From: Xanthomonas bromi
Lineage (GTDB): Bacteria; Pseudomonadota; Gammaproteobacteria; Xanthomonadales; Xanthomonadaceae
DNA: 64,000 bases
Direction of reading: 5' to 3'
NCBI RefSeq assembly: GCF_900092025.1
Contig: NZ_FLTX01000047.1
Location: forward strand, 1 to 64,000
Part shown: positions 38,880 through 51,355 of the stretch, piece after piece
Layout: each line of letters begins with the position of its first letter
Position numbering within the stretch: position 1 is the first letter of the stretch
Translations under genes and position numbers: made by a program
Notes under the pieces: model-generated
The model's input: only the letters and a program-made list of their open reading frames with translations
Database searches by the model: none
Told to the model about the DNA's origin: nothing

Positions 38880-38915
38880 CACCCGTCTTCTTCTACCGAG
38901 AGCAGCCAAGCCCCC

Positions 38916-39664
38916 ATGGCAGAGCAAGCATCCTCCTTCACTGACCGACTTGCGGCACGTTTCGCCGGTGCGCAGATTGCCGTGGCTTTGCCGCGCGGCG
39001 AAGTGACGCTGGAAGTCGCTGCGGCCGATTGGCACGCCACCTGTCTTGCGCTGCGCGACGAGCTCGGGTTCGAGCAGCTCAGCGACCTGTGCGGCGTCGA
39101 TTACCTGGGCTATGGCAGCGCCGAATGGGACACCGCCGATGTGTCCTCGCAGGGCTTCAGCCGCGGCGTCGAAGGCAAGGCACTGGGTCGATTCGCCTGG
39201 GGCGAATTTCCCAGCCAGGAAAGCTCCACCGGCGCGCATCCGCAGCACATGCCTAAGCAGCGCTTTGCGGTGGTCGCGCAACTCATTTCCTACCAGCACA
39301 ACCAGCGTCTGCGCGTGCGTTGCTACGCACCGGACGAGCAGGTGCCGGTGGTGGCGTCGGTGACCGATATCTGGCCGGGCGTGAACTGGTTCGAGCGCGA
39401 AGCGTTCGACCTGTTCGGCATCGTGTTCGATGGTCACCCGGACCTGCGCCGCATCCTGACCGACTATGGATTCGTCGGCCATCCGTTCCGCAAGGATTTC
39501 CCGCTGATCGGCAACGTCGAAGTGCGCTACGACGAAGAGCGCAAGCGCGTGGTGTACGAACCGGTGACATCGGTCGAGCCGCGCGTCGGCGTGCCGCGCG
39601 TGATCCGCGACGACGCCCGTTATGAGACTGCCGCCGGTGAAGTGGGCAAGTCGGAGACTGCCAA

Positions 39665-39668
<4 letters not shown>
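38916..39668 (+). CDS. nuoC: NADH-quinone oxidoreductase subunit C
   Basis: A 250-residue peripheral-arm subunit of complex I. The 30-kDa signature is [20 protein letters not shown] followed by [19 protein letters not shown]. NuoC and NuoD are separate genes here, unlike the fused NuoCD of E. coli. An insertion ([15 protein letters not shown], about residues 70-84) is polar and may be lineage specific. It ends in a four-base overlap with nuoD. Confidence 0.95.
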
Positions 39669-40968
<1,300 letters not shown>

Positions 40969-40972
<4 letters not shown>

Positions 40973-41496
40973 AGGCGACGGGTAATTTCGAAGCGGCGCG
41001 CGACGTCGATCCGCAGGTAGTGCTGAGCGACAAGACGCGTGCGCATATCGATCATTGGCTGGCCAAGTTTCCTCCCGATCGCAAGCGGTCGGCGGTGCTG
41101 CAGGGCCTGCACGCTGCGCAGGAACAGAACCAGGGCTGGCTGACCGACGAGCTGATCGTTGGCGTGGCCAAATATCTGGAACTGCCGCCGGTTTGGGCCT
41201 ATGAGGTCGCCAGCTTCTACTCGATGTTCGAGACCGAAAAGGTTGGCCGCCACAACGTGGCGTTCTGCACTAACATCAGCTGCTGGCTCAACGGCGCCGA
41301 AGATCTGCTGGCGCACGCGGAAAAGAAGCTGGGTTGCAAGCTGGGTCAGTCGACGGCCGATGGCCGCGTCTACCTCAAGCGCGAAGAAGAGTGCCTGGCG
41401 GCCTGCTCCGCAGCGCCGATGATGGTCATCAACGGCCACTACCATGAGCAACTGACGAAAGAGAAGGTCGACGCGCTGCTGGACGGGCTGGAATAA
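40969..41496 (+). CDS. nuoE: NADH-quinone oxidoreductase subunit E
   Basis: A 175-residue thioredoxin-like subunit with a 2Fe-2S cluster (N1a). The ligand pattern is CTNISCWL then [15 protein letters not shown]. NuoE sits with NuoF and NuoG in the NADH-oxidising tip of the peripheral arm. The gene is four bases from nuoF. Confidence 0.95.
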
Positions 41497-41499
41497 GAC

Positions 41500-42834
41500 A
41501 TGGCACATAATCACGCACCTACAGGTCCGGTCGGTCCGGCGCCGTTGCCGCATCAGGTCGTCTACACGACCCTGCACTACGACACCCCGTGGTCGTACGA
41601 GAGCTACCTCAAGACCGGTGGCTACGCCGCGCTGCGCAAGATCCTGGAAGAAAAGATTCCGCCGGCCGACGTCATCGAGATGGTCAAGGCGTCGAATCTG
41701 CGCGGCCGTGGCGGCGCGGGCTTCCCGACCGGGTTGAAGTGGTCGTTCATGCCCAAGGGCACGATGCAGAAGTACATCCTGTGCAACTCGGACGAATCCG
41801 AACCGGGTACCTGCAAGGACCGCGACATCCTGCGTTACAACCCGCACTCGGTGGTGGAGGGCATGGCGATCGCCTGCTACGCCACCGGCTCGACCGTGGG
41901 CTACAACTACCTGCGTGGCGAGTTCCACCATGAGCCGTTCGAGAACTTCGAGCTGGCGCTGGCCGATGCGTATGCCAATGGCTGGTTGGGCAAGAACATT
42001 CTCGGCAGCGGCGTGGATATCGATATCTACGGTGCGCTGGGTGCCGGTGCCTACATCTGCGGCGAAGAAACCGCACTGATGGAGTCGCTGGAAGGCAAGA
42101 AGGGGCAGCCGCGCTACAAGCCGCCGTTCCCGGCCAATTTCGGCCTGTACGGCAAGCCGACCACCATCAACAACACCGAGACCTACGCATCGGTGCCGGC
42201 GATCATCCGCAACGGCCCGGAGTGGTTCCTCGGCCTGAGCAAGACCAAGAATGGCGGCCCGAAGATCTTCTCGGTGTCCGGCTGCGTGCAGAAGGGCGGC
42301 AACTTCGAAGTGCCGCTCGGCACCACCTTCGACGAACTGCTGGAAATGGCCGGCGGTCTGCGCCCGGGTCGCAAGCTCAAGGGCGTGGTGCCCGGCGGTG
42401 TGTCGATGCCGGTGCTGAAGGCTGACCAGGTCGCTGGCCTGCAGATGGATTACGACACCTTGCGTGCGCTGGGCACCGGTCTGGGTTCGGGCGCCATCGT
42501 GGTGCTTGATGACAGCGTCTGCTGCGTGCGTTTCGCGTGCCGCATCTCGCAGTTCTTCCACAAGGAATCCTGCGGCCAGTGCACCCCGTGCCGCGAAGGT
42601 ACCGGCTGGATGCACCGCGTGCTGGAGCGCATCGTTGCCGGCAAGGCCACGATGGAAGACCTGCACCAGCTGCGCACCGTCGCCGGCCAGATCGAGGGCC
42701 ACACCATCTGCGCGTTCGGTGAAGCGGCAGCGTGGCCGATTCAGGGCTTCCTGCGCCAGTTCTGGGACGAGTTCGAGTACTACATCGTCAACGGTCGTTC
42801 GATCGTCGACACACACGTCGGAGTGGCCGCATGA
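41500..42834 (+). CDS. nuoF: NADH-quinone oxidoreductase subunit F
   Basis: A 444-residue subunit that binds NADH, FMN and 4Fe-4S cluster N3. NADH/FMN-binding motifs are [17 protein letters not shown] and [17 protein letters not shown]. The cluster cysteines are in [15 protein letters not shown] plus the later [10 protein letters not shown]. Its stop overlaps the nuoG ATG by four bases. Confidence 0.97.
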   Translation: MAHNHAPTGPVGPAPLPHQVVYTTLHYDTPWSYESYLKTGGYAALRKILEEKIPPADVIEMVKASNLRGRGGAGFPTGLKWSFMPKGTMQKYILCNSDESEPGTCKDRDILRYNPHSVVEGMAIACYATGSTVGYNYLRGEFHHEPFENFELALADAYANGWLGKNILGSGVDIDIYGALGAGAYICGEETALMESLEGKKGQPRYKPPFPANFGLYGKPTTINNTETYASVPAIIRNGPEWFLGLSKTKNGGPKIFSVSGCVQKGGNFEVPLGTTFDELLEMAGGLRPGRKLKGVVPGGVSMPVLKADQVAGLQMDYDTLRALGTGLGSGAIVVLDDSVCCVRFACRISQFFHKESCGQCTPCREGTGWMHRVLERIVAGKATMEDLHQLRTVAGQIEGHTICAFGEAAAWPIQGFLRQFWDEFEYYIVNGRSIVDTHVGVAA

Positions 42835-45065
42835 GCGCCCAACCAGTGAACCCGAACGTGCCGCCGGATCACGTAACCGTCGAGATCGACGGCCAGAGCC
42901 TGGTCGTACCGAAGGGCTCGATGATCATCCAGGCGGCCGACAAGGCCGGCATTCCGATCCCGCGCTTCTGCTACCACGAGAAGCTACCGATCGCCGCCAA
43001 CTGCCGCATGTGCCTAGTGGATGTCGAAAAGTCGCCGAAGCCGTCGCCTGCCTGCGCCACGCCGGTGATGGATGGCATGAAGGTCACCACCCGCAGCGAA
43101 AAGGCGCTGAAGTACCAGCGCAGCGTGATGGAATTCCTGCTGATCAATCACCCGCTGGATTGCCCGATCTGCGATCAGGGCGGCGAGTGCGAACTGCAGG
43201 ACGTCTCGCTTGGCTACGGCCGCTCGGTGAGCCGCTTCAACGAGCGCAAGCGCGTGGTGCCGGACGAAGACATCGGTCCGTTGGTCGCCACCGAAATGAC
43301 CCGCTGCATCCAGTGCACGCGCTGCGTGCGCTTCACCGCAGACATCGCCGGTACCTACGAGCTGGGCGGCATGTATCGCGGCGAAAATCTGCAGATCGGC
43401 ACCTACGACGGCAAGCCGCTGACCACCGAAATTTCTGGCAACGTCATCGACGTGTGCCCGGTGGGCGCGCTGACCAACAAGGTGTTCCAGTTCCGCGCGC
43501 GGCCGTGGGAACTGATGGCGCGCGAATCGCTGGGTTACCACGATGCGATGGGCTCGAACCTGTTCCTGCACGTGCGCCGCGGCGAAGTGCTGCGCACCGT
43601 GCCGCGCGAGAACGAGGCGGTCAACGAATGCTGGCTGTCCGATCGTGATCGTTATTCGCATCAAGGTCTGTATTCGGAAGACCGTGCGGTCAAGCCGCTG
43701 AAAAAGGTCAACGGCGAGTGGACGGAAGTGAGCTGGACCGAAGGTCTGGCCGCTGCAACCCAGATCCTGCGTGACAACGCCGGCGATCAACTCGGCGTGC
43801 TGGTGCATCCGTCCACCTCCAACGAGGAGGGCGCGTTGCTTGCGCGTCTGGCCGAAGGGCTGGGTAGTGGCAATCTGGATCACCGTCTGCTCAACCGCGA
43901 CTTCTCCGATGCTGCGGTGGCCGAAGCCTTCGCCACGCCGCTGGCCGAGATCGAGCAGGCCGATGTGGTGGTGTTGTTCGGCACCAATGTGCGTCACGAA
44001 TTACCGTTGCTGCATGCACGTCTGCGCAAGGCGCACATTCAGAACCGCACCCAGATTCACTCGGTCAACCCGGTCGATTTCGATTTCGCCTTTACCCAGG
44101 CCAGCCGCACCGTGGTTGCGCCGTCGCAGTTGGCGGGTGCGCTCGACGATGCCGCGCTGCGCGATGCGGTCAAGAGTGCGACACGCGCCGTGATCGTCGT
44201 CGGCGCCTTGGTCGAAAATCATCCGCAGGCTGCAGCGCTGCGTGCTGCTGCACGTGACTTCGCTACTGCAACCGGCGCCTCGCTGTGCCGCATCCCGCAG
44301 GGTGCCAACGCGGTGGGCCTGGTGTCGCAGGGTGTGCTGCCGACCGCACGCGATGTGGCCGGCATGCTGGCGCAACCGCGTCAGGCCTACCTGTTGTACG
44401 GCATCGAGCCGGGTCTGGATTTTGCCGACGCCGCCGCTGCCCGCAGCGCGCTTGCCGGTGCCAAGGTTGTTGCATTCAGCCAGTTCGCCTGCGCTTCAAC
44501 GCGCGATGTGGCGGACGTGATTCTGCCGATCGGCGCATTGCCGGAAATCGATGCCTCGTTGACCAATCTCGATGGCCGCGTGCAGACCGCACGTGCTGCA
44601 GGCCGCCTTCCGGTCGAAGCGCGCGAGGGTTGGCGTGTACTGCGCGCGCTCGGCGGTGAGCTGGGTTTGGCCGGTTTCGAGTTCATCGATCTGGTCGGCC
44701 TGCGTGCCGGTATGCAGAACCGCAGCGTGACGCCGACCGCGTCGGCACAGCCGGCGATCGGCGGCAACGGGCTGGAAGTCGCTGCGACCGCAGCGATCTA
44801 CCGCACCGACGCGGTGGTGCGTCGCGCCGCTGCGCTGCAATCGCATCCGCTCAATATCGCCCCGTGCGTGGCGATGCATCCGGAGCAGGCTGCGCAATTG
44901 CAGTTCCAGGCGGGTCAGATGGTCAAGGTCGGTACCGATGCCGGTAAGGCAACGTTGCCGGTGGTGCTGGACAAGCGCGTCGCACCGGGCTCGGTGTGGA
45001 TCGAATCCGGTCATGGTGCAACCGCGCCGCTCGGTGCCGGTCGTGTAACGGTGGTGGCTGCATGA
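42831..45065 (+). CDS. nuoG: NADH-quinone oxidoreductase subunit G
   Basis: A 744-residue subunit that relays electrons from flavin to quinone. The N-terminal 2Fe-2S domain has [17 protein letters not shown] and a later Cys in SPACATP. A His/Cys4 cluster motif is [14 protein letters not shown], then the 4Fe-4S site [11 protein letters not shown]...CPVGALT. The remainder is a molybdopterin-oxidoreductase-like domain without evidence of Mo binding. ATG 42831 lies in the overlap with nuoF and is where similarity starts. Confidence 0.96.
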   Translation: MSAQPVNPNVPPDHVTVEIDGQSLVVPKGSMIIQAADKAGIPIPRFCYHEKLPIAANCRMCLVDVEKSPKPSPACATPVMDGMKVTTRSEKALKYQRSVMEFLLINHPLDCPICDQGGECELQDVSLGYGRSVSRFNERKRVVPDEDIGPLVATEMTRCIQCTRCVRFTADIAGTYELGGMYRGENLQIGTYDGKPLTTEISGNVIDVCPVGALTNKVFQFRARPWELMARESLGYHDAMGSNLFLHVRRGEVLRTVPRENEAVNECWLSDRDRYSHQGLYSEDRAVKPLKKVNGEWTEVSWTEGLAAATQILRDNAGDQLGVLVHPSTSNEEGALLARLAEGLGSGNLDHRLLNRDFSDAAVAEAFATPLAEIEQADVVVLFGTNVRHELPLLHARLRKAHIQNRTQIHSVNPVDFDFAFTQASRTVVAPSQLAGALDDAALRDAVKSATRAVIVVGALVENHPQAAALRAAARDFATATGASLCRIPQGANAVGLVSQGVLPTARDVAGMLAQPRQAYLLYGIEPGLDFADAAAARSALAGAKVVAFSQFACASTRDVADVILPIGALPEIDASLTNLDGRVQTARAAGRLPVEAREGWRVLRALGGELGLAGFEFIDLVGLRAGMQNRSVTPTASAQPAIGGNGLEVAATAAIYRTDAVVRRAAALQSHPLNIAPCVAMHPEQAAQLQFQAGQMVKVGTDAGKATLPVVLDKRVAPGSVWIESGHGATAPLGAGRVTVVAA

Positions 45066-46153
45066 ACGAATTGCTGTTGAACGTGGTCGACCCGCTGCAC
45101 CAGTGGTTCCTCGGACTGGGCGACGGCGGCATCTTGCTGTGGACCGTGTTGAAGATCCTGTTGATTGCCGTGCCGGTGATCGTGACGGTGGCTTTTTACG
45201 TGGTCTGGGAGCGCAAGCTGATCGGCTGGATGCACGTGCGTCACGGGCCCATGTACGTGGGCATGGGCATCTTCCAGGCCTTCGCCGACGTGTTCAAGCT
45301 CCTGTTCAAGGAGATCCTGCAGCCGAGCAGCTCGCACAAGGCGATGTTCATCATCGCGCCGCTGCTGACCTTGGCGCCGGCTTTCGCAGCATGGTCGGTA
45401 GTACCGTTCGATGCCAAGCTGGTGTTGTCCAACGCCAACGTGGGTCTGTTGTATCTGTTGGCAATGACCTCGTTGGGCGTGTACGGCATCATCCTGGCCG
45501 GTTGGGCGTCCAACTCCAAATATGCATTCCTGGGTGCGATGCGTTCGGCCGCACAGGTGGTCAGCTACGAAATCGCGATGGGTTTTGCGCTGGTCGGCGT
45601 GATGATTGCTTCCGGCAGCGTCAATCTGAGTCAGATCGTGTTCGCGCAGGCGGGTAACTCCGGCTTCTTCGACTGGTTCCTGATTCCGCTGTTCCCGTTG
45701 TTCATCGTGTACTGGGTCTCCGGCGTCGCCGAAACCAACCGCGCGCCGTTCGACGTGGTGGAAGGCGAATCGGAAATCGTCGCCGGGCACATGGTGGAAT
45801 ACTCGGGCGGCGCGTTCGCGCTGTTCTTCCTGGCCGAATACGCCAACATGATCCTGGTCAGCTTCCTGATCTCGATCTTCTTCCTCGGCGGCTGGCTGAG
45901 CCCGATCCAGGGTTGGGTCACAGCAGACATCTCGCCGTGGATCAATTGGGTGTGGACCGGAGGTTGGCCGTGGCTGCTGATGAAGGTGTTCTTCTTCGCC
46001 AGCGCTTACATCTGGTTCCGTGCCAGCTTCCCGCGCTACCGCTACGACCAGATCATGCGTCTGGGCTGGAAGGTGTTCATTCCGCTCACGATCGTGTGGA
46101 TCGCAGTGACGGCATTGATGGTGTTTTACGGCGTGATCCAGAAGGGCGTGTAA
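45062..46153 (+). CDS. nuoH: NADH-quinone oxidoreductase subunit H
   Basis: A 363-residue membrane subunit with eight or nine helices that links the quinone cavity to the proton channels. Signatures: [20 protein letters not shown] near the N terminus, [20 protein letters not shown] in the middle loop and [18 protein letters not shown] near the end. ATG 45062 overlaps the nuoG stop; the frame is open further upstream inside nuoG. Confidence 0.96.
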   Translation: MNELLLNVVDPLHQWFLGLGDGGILLWTVLKILLIAVPVIVTVAFYVVWERKLIGWMHVRHGPMYVGMGIFQAFADVFKLLFKEILQPSSSHKAMFIIAPLLTLAPAFAAWSVVPFDAKLVLSNANVGLLYLLAMTSLGVYGIILAGWASNSKYAFLGAMRSAAQVVSYEIAMGFALVGVMIASGSVNLSQIVFAQAGNSGFFDWFLIPLFPLFIVYWVSGVAETNRAPFDVVEGESEIVAGHMVEYSGGAFALFFLAEYANMILVSFLISIFFLGGWLSPIQGWVTADISPWINWVWTGGWPWLLMKVFFFASAYIWFRASFPRYRYDQIMRLGWKVFIPLTIVWIAVTALMVFYGVIQKGV

Positions 46154-46156
46154 TTG

Positions 46157-46645
46157 ATGAACAAGATCACCCATTACTTCAAGAGCCTGCTGCTGCTCGA
46201 ACTGCTCGGCGGTTTGTGGCTGACGTTGAAATACACGTTCAAGCCCAAGTACACCGTGCTGTACCCGATGGAGAAGTTTCCGCAGTCGCCGCGTTTCCGT
46301 GGCCTGCACGCGCTGCGTCGCTACCCAAATGGTGAAGAGCGTTGCATCGCCTGCAAGCTGTGCGAAGCGGTGTGCCCGGCGCTGGCCATCACCATCGACT
46401 CGGCCAAGCGTGAGGACGGTACCCGCCGCACCACGCGCTACGACATCGACCTGTTCAAGTGCATCTTCTGCGGTTTCTGCGAAGAAAGCTGCCCAGTGGA
46501 CTCGATCGTCGAGACGCACATCCTCGAATATCACTTCGAGAAGCGTGGCGAAAACATTATCAACAAGCCGCAGCTGCTGGCGATCGGAGACCGGTTGGAA
46601 ACCGAGATCGCCGAGCGTCGCGCTGCCGATGCCGCCTTCCGTTGA
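46157..46645 (+). CDS. nuoI: NADH-quinone oxidoreductase subunit I
   Basis: A 162-residue subunit with two 4Fe-4S clusters (N6a, N6b), each bound by a CxxCxxCxxxCP motif: [12 protein letters not shown] and [12 protein letters not shown]. An amphipathic N-terminal region contacts the membrane arm. ATG 46157 ([10 protein letters not shown]) is preferred to the TTG three bases earlier that directly follows the nuoH stop. Confidence 0.96.
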   Translation: MNKITHYFKSLLLLELLGGLWLTLKYTFKPKYTVLYPMEKFPQSPRFRGLHALRRYPNGEERCIACKLCEAVCPALAITIDSAKREDGTRRTTRYDIDLFKCIFCGFCEESCPVDSIVETHILEYHFEKRGENIINKPQLLAIGDRLETEIAERRAADAAFR

Positions 46646-46652
46646 GGTCATG

Positions 46653-47312
46653 ATGGACTGGGTCACTATTGCTTTCTACGCCTTCTCCGCCATCGCGGTG
46701 GTGTCCGCCGGTGCGGTGATCAGCGTGCGCAACCCGGTGTATGCCGTGTTGTGCCTGATCCTCACCTTCTTCTCGATGGCCTGCGTCTGGTTGCTGGTCG
46801 GCGCCGAGTTCCTCGGCGTGACGCTGGTGCTGGTCTATGTCGGGGCGGTGATGGTGCTGTTCCTGTTCGTGGTGATGATGCTGGACATCGATACCAGCCG
46901 CCTGCGCGAGGGTTGGGTCAAGTACATGCCACTCGGCGTGATCGTGGCGGTCGCCATGCTGGCGCAGATGGTCACCTTGATCGGCGTCAAGGCGCGCAGC
47001 GCCACGCCGTTCCCGGCCGACAACGCGGCGGCGCAGGCTGCCGACAGTTCCAACCTGACCTGGTTGGCCAAGAGCCTGTACACCGAATTCCTGCTGCCGT
47101 TCGAATTTGCGGCGGTGATTCTGACCGTGGCGGTGGTGGCTGCGGTGATGCTGACCTTGCGCAAGCGCACTGGCATCAAGTTGCAGAATGCCGGCGAGCA
47201 ATCGCGAGTGAAGGCGGGCGACCGTCTGCGCATGGTCAAAATGGCGGTTGAAAAGCCGGTACAGGTTGCGCCGCAGATCGACGCGGCCGACGGACAGGAG
47301 GCGAAGTCTTGA
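46653..47312 (+). CDS. nuoJ: NADH-quinone oxidoreductase subunit J
   Basis: A 219-residue membrane subunit with five helices, including the pi-bulge helix with [20 protein letters not shown]. Two adjacent ATGs exist (46650, 46653); GAGG ends five bases before the second, which I chose. The C-terminal 40 residues are a polar cytoplasmic tail ([20 protein letters not shown]). The stop overlaps the TTG start of nuoK. Confidence 0.93.
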
Positions 47313-47614
47313 TTACCTTGGGCCACCTGCTTGGACTTGGCGCGGTGCTGTTCTGCATCTCCCTGGCCGGCATCTTCCTCAACCGCAAGAACGTCATCGT
47401 GTTGCTGATGTCGATCGAGTTGATGCTGCTGTCGGTCAACGTCAACTTCATCGCGTTCTCGCGCGAGCTCGGCGACACCGCCGGTCAGTTGTTCGTGTTC
47501 TTCATTCTGACGGTTGCCGCTGCGGAGGCTGCGATCGGCCTTGCGATCCTGGTGACTCTGTTCCGCACGCGCCGCACGATCAATGTGGCCGAAGTCGATA
47601 CGTTGAAGGGCTGA
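47309..47614 (+). CDS. nuoK: NADH-quinone oxidoreductase subunit K
   Basis: A 101-residue subunit with three helices. The two buried glutamates important for proton transfer are in [13 protein letters not shown] and [12 protein letters not shown]. The start is a TTG at 47309 overlapping the nuoJ TGA (TTGA), with CAGGAGG about ten bases upstream; the length matches the family exactly. Confidence 0.94.
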
Positions 47615-47621
47615 CCTGTAG

Positions 47622-49796
47622 ATGGAAATCACTCTCTCCAAGAGTCTGCTGATCGCAGTGGTGCTCGCACCGCTGATCGGCAGCATCATCGCCGGCCTGT
47701 TCGGTCGTCAGGTGGGGCGCAAGGGCGCACAGTACTTAACCATCCTCGGTGTGGCGGTCAGCTGCGTGCTGTCTTGCCTGACGCTGTACCAATTGGTGGA
47801 GCAGGGCGCCAGCCCGTTCAACCAGAACCTCTACACGTTCTTCGACGTCGGCAATTACTCCGCGCATGTCGGCTTCATGGTCGATCGCCTGACCGCGATG
47901 ATGATGGTGGTGGTGACCTTCGTGTCGCTGTTGGTGCACATCTACACCATCGGCTACATGGAAGAAGATCCGGGCTACCAGCGCTTCTTCAGCTACATCT
48001 CGTTGTTTACGTTCTCCATGCTCACGCTGGTGATGAGCAACAACTTCCTGCAGCTGTTCTTCGGCTGGGAAGCGGTGGGCCTGGTGTCGTACCTGCTGAT
48101 CGGTTTCTGGTTCAAGCGCCCGACCGCCGTGTTCGCCAACATGAAGGCGTTCCTGGTCAACCGAGTCGGCGACTTCGGCTTCATTCTCGGCATCGCCGGT
48201 GTGCTGTTGTGGTTCGGCTCGCTGGATTACTCCACCGTGTTCGCCAACGCGACAACCCTGGCTGGTGCCAAGGTGCAGTTGTTCGCTGGTCACGAATGGA
48301 GCGTGATGACGCTGATCTGCATCTGCCTGTTCATCGGTGCGATGGGCAAGTCGGCGCAGGTGCCGTTGCACGTGTGGCTGCCAGACTCGATGGAAGGCCC
48401 AACCCCGATCTCGGCACTGATCCACGCCGCAACCATGGTCACCGCCGGCATCTTCATGGTGGCGCGCATGTCGCCGCTGTTCGAGTTGTCGGAGACTGCG
48501 CTGAACTTCATTCTGTTCATCGGTGCGACCACGGCCTTCTTCACCGGCCTGATCGGCATCGTGCAGAACGACATCAAGCGCGTGGTGGCGTATTCCACGT
48601 TGTCCCAGCTGGGCTACATGACCGTGGCGCTGGGCGTGTCGGCGTATTCGGCCGCCGTGTTCCACCTGATGACGCATGCCTTCTTCAAGGCGCTGCTGTT
48701 CCTGGCGGCCGGCTCGGTCATCATCGGCATGCATCACGAGCAGGACATGCGCAAGATGGGCGGCCTGCGCAGGTACATGAAGGTGACCTACTGGACCAGC
48801 GTAATCGGTACGCTGGCGCTGGTCGGTACGCCATTCTTCTCGGGTTTCTACTCGAAGGACACCATCATCGAGGCAGCCGCACACCATGCCCACGAGTCGC
48901 ATAGCTGGATCGCGACCTACGGTTACTGGTCCGTGCTTGGGGGGGTGCTGGTCACCAGCTTCTACAGCTTCCGTCTGCTGTTCTTGACCTTCCACGGCAA
49001 GGAGCGTTTCCGCGATGCCCATGCGTACGATGCGCATGCCCATCACGACAGCGCGCACACCGATGCCGAAGCGCAGGTGCATGCGCACGACAGCCACGCG
49101 CACGATGCCCATGCGCACGATGCACACGGCCACGACGATCACGGCCATGGGCACCACGGTGCGCACGAGCCGCATGAGTCCAAGTGGGTGGTCACGTTGC
49201 CGTTGATCCTGCTGGCGATTCCGTCGGTGGCGATCGGTTTCTTCACCATCGGCCCGATGTTGTTCGGTACCGATTGGCAGGGGCACCACGCGGCGCACGC
49301 GCTCAAGGGGCAGGCCGTGTCGTTCTTCACCGGCATCGTCGACTTCTACGATCCGGCGCGCGACACCGTCGGCGCCCTGGCCGAGGAATTCCACGGCCCG
49401 GTCGCGTTTGCGTTGCACGGCATGATGGCGGCACCGTTCTTCCTGACGGTTGCCGGTCTGCTGCTGGCGGCGCTGTTCTACCTGTGGAAGCCGGAGCTGG
49501 CCACCAAGTCGCGCAAGACATTCGCGCCGATCGTGTGGTTGCTGGAAAACAAGTACGGCTTCGACAAGCTGTGGATCAATGGCTTCGCCGGTGGCGGTGT
49601 TGTCCTTGGCAAGGCGTCACGTGCAGTCGATACCCATGTGGTCGACGGCGTGGTCGTCAATGGTTCTGCCCGACTGATCGACCTGGCTGCAAATCTGCTG
49701 CGTCGCACGCAATCCGGTTTCCTCTATCACTACGCCTTCGCAATGATCATCGGTTTGATCGCCTTGTTGGCGGTACTGATGCATTTCTGGCGTTGA
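47622..49796 (+). CDS. nuoL: NADH-quinone oxidoreductase subunit L with histidine-rich loop
   Basis: A 724-residue antiporter-like proton-pumping subunit with about 15-16 helices and the long lateral helix expected near the C terminus. Core signatures are WEAVGLVSYLLIGFW, GAMGKSAQVPLHVWLPDSME, ALIHAATMVTAGIF and HAFFKALLFLAAGS. Unusual is a loop at residues 465-520 with about 19 histidines among Ala, Asp and Gly (AHDAHAHDAHGHDDHGHGHH), between two membrane helices. E. coli NuoL (613 residues) lacks this. It could bind divalent metal or buffer protons; this is inference. Confidence 0.96.
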   Translation: MEITLSKSLLIAVVLAPLIGSIIAGLFGRQVGRKGAQYLTILGVAVSCVLSCLTLYQLVEQGASPFNQNLYTFFDVGNYSAHVGFMVDRLTAMMMVVVTFVSLLVHIYTIGYMEEDPGYQRFFSYISLFTFSMLTLVMSNNFLQLFFGWEAVGLVSYLLIGFWFKRPTAVFANMKAFLVNRVGDFGFILGIAGVLLWFGSLDYSTVFANATTLAGAKVQLFAGHEWSVMTLICICLFIGAMGKSAQVPLHVWLPDSMEGPTPISALIHAATMVTAGIFMVARMSPLFELSETALNFILFIGATTAFFTGLIGIVQNDIKRVVAYSTLSQLGYMTVALGVSAYSAAVFHLMTHAFFKALLFLAAGSVIIGMHHEQDMRKMGGLRRYMKVTYWTSVIGTLALVGTPFFSGFYSKDTIIEAAAHHAHESHSWIATYGYWSVLGGVLVTSFYSFRLLFLTFHGKERFRDAHAYDAHAHHDSAHTDAEAQVHAHDSHAHDAHAHDAHGHDDHGHGHHGAHEPHESKWVVTLPLILLAIPSVAIGFFTIGPMLFGTDWQGHHAAHALKGQAVSFFTGIVDFYDPARDTVGALAEEFHGPVAFALHGMMAAPFFLTVAGLLLAALFYLWKPELATKSRKTFAPIVWLLENKYGFDKLWINGFAGGGVVLGKASRAVDTHVVDGVVVNGSARLIDLAANLLRRTQSGFLYHYAFAMIIGLIALLAVLMHFWR
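49014..49178 (+). repeat. Degenerate repeat encoding the NuoL His-rich loop
   Basis: The DNA repeats GCNCAYGAY-type units (CATGCGCACGATGCC and variants), giving His-Ala-His-Asp runs. The region is in frame and flanked by normal NuoL sequence, so it is part of the protein. Slippage within the units is a plausible origin. Confidence 0.8.
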
Positions 49797-49816
49797 CCTG
49801 TACGGAATAAGAAAAC

Positions 49817-51319
49817 GTGTCGAACTGGCCTTTACTGTCTATCTTGATCTGGCTGCCGATTATCGGTGGCGCCCTGATCCTTGCGTTGCGCAACGCCGAG
49901 ACTGCCCGCTGGGCATCGCTGGCGGTGGCGGTAGCGACCTTTTTGCTGAGTCTGCCGCTGCTGGGCTACGACACGGCCAATGACGCGATGCAGTTCATCG
50001 AACTGCATGCCTGGATTCCTGCCTACAACATTGGCTACAACCTGGGCGTGGATGGCATCGCGGTCGCGTTGATCGTGCTGACCACGTTGGTGACGGTGCT
50101 GGCGCTGATCGGCGCCTGGCGTTCGATCGACAAGCGCGTCAATCAGTACGTCGCCGCATTCCTAATCCTGGAAGGCGTCACCGTCGGTATCTTCGCTGCC
50201 ACCGACGCAATGCTGTTCTATGTCTTCTTCGAAGCCATGCTGATCCCGATGTTCCTGATCATCGGTGTCTGGGGCGGCCCGCGGCGTATCTACGCGGCGA
50301 TGAAGTTCTTCCTCTACACCTTCCTCGGCTCGGTGCTGATGTTGGTGGGCCTGGTCTACCTGTATTTGAAGGGCGGCAGCTTCCAGCTGGCCGATCTGTA
50401 TGCGTTGCAGCTGACCGCCAAGGAGCAGACCTGGATCTTCTTCGCGTTCCTGATCGCCTTTGCGGTCAAGGTGCCGATGTTCCCGGTGCATACCTGGCTG
50501 CCGGACGCGCACGTCGAAGCGCCGACCGCCGGTTCGGTAATCCTGGCGGCGATCGCACTGAAGATCGGCGGTTACGGCTTCCTGCGCTTCAACTTGCCGA
50601 TCGTGCCGGATGCCAGCCATGAGTTTGCGTGGTTGGTGATTACGCTGTCGTTGATCGCGGTGATCTACGTCGGCCTGGTCGCGCTGGTGCAGGACGACAT
50701 GAAGAAGCTGGTGGCCTATTCGTCCATCGCGCACATGGGCTTCGTGACCCTTGGCACCTTCATTGCCTTCACCCTGGTGCGCGAGTACGGCAGCACCGAC
50801 GCTGCACGCCTCGGCCTGCAGGGCGCGATGGTGCAGATGATTTCGCACGGCTTCGTCTCTGGCGCGATGTTCTCCTGCATCGGCGTGTTGTACGACCGCA
50901 TGCACACCCGTCGCATCGCCGATTACGGTGGCGTGGTCAACGTGATGCCGTGGTTCGCCACCTTTGCCATGCTGTTCTTCATGGCCAATGCCGGCTTGCC
51001 GGGCACCAGCGGCTTCGTAGGCGAGTTCATGGTGATCCTGGCCAGCTTCCAGAAGCATCCGCTGATCGCCTTCGGCGCGGCCACCACGTTGGTGATCACC
51101 GCTGCGTACACGCTGTGGTTGTACAAGCGCGTGTTCTTCGGCGAAGTGGCCAACGCCCATGTGGCCGAACTCAAGGACATCGATGGCCGTGAAGCATTCG
51201 TGCTGGGGGTGTTCGCCGCCGGCGTGCTGGCCCTGGGCCTATACCCGAAGCCGCTGACCGATCTGATGGAACCATCGATCGCCAAGCTGGCGACCCAGAT
51301 CGCTGCGACCAAGCTCTAA
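49817..51319 (+). CDS. nuoM: NADH-quinone oxidoreductase subunit M
   Basis: A 500-residue antiporter-like subunit with about 14 helices. Signatures: FYVFFEAMLIPMFLIIGVWG with the key Glu, FAVKVPMFPVHTWLPDAHVE with the key Lys, and KLVAYSSIAHMGFV. It starts with GTG at 49817. The gap to nuoL is 20 bases. Confidence 0.96.
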   Translation: MSNWPLLSILIWLPIIGGALILALRNAETARWASLAVAVATFLLSLPLLGYDTANDAMQFIELHAWIPAYNIGYNLGVDGIAVALIVLTTLVTVLALIGAWRSIDKRVNQYVAAFLILEGVTVGIFAATDAMLFYVFFEAMLIPMFLIIGVWGGPRRIYAAMKFFLYTFLGSVLMLVGLVYLYLKGGSFQLADLYALQLTAKEQTWIFFAFLIAFAVKVPMFPVHTWLPDAHVEAPTAGSVILAAIALKIGGYGFLRFNLPIVPDASHEFAWLVITLSLIAVIYVGLVALVQDDMKKLVAYSSIAHMGFVTLGTFIAFTLVREYGSTDAARLGLQGAMVQMISHGFVSGAMFSCIGVLYDRMHTRRIADYGGVVNVMPWFATFAMLFFMANAGLPGTSGFVGEFMVILASFQKHPLIAFGAATTLVITAAYTLWLYKRVFFGEVANAHVAELKDIDGREAFVLGVFAAGVLALGLYPKPLTDLMEPSIAKLATQIAATKL

Positions 51320-51355
51320 CGGCTGGCCGTCCGTTTTGATTTTCAGGATTTGATG

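Noticed and set aside
49015..49206. Met/Thr-rich open frame in the NuoL His-rich segment
   Set aside because: A by-product of reading the His/Ala/Asp repeat in another frame.
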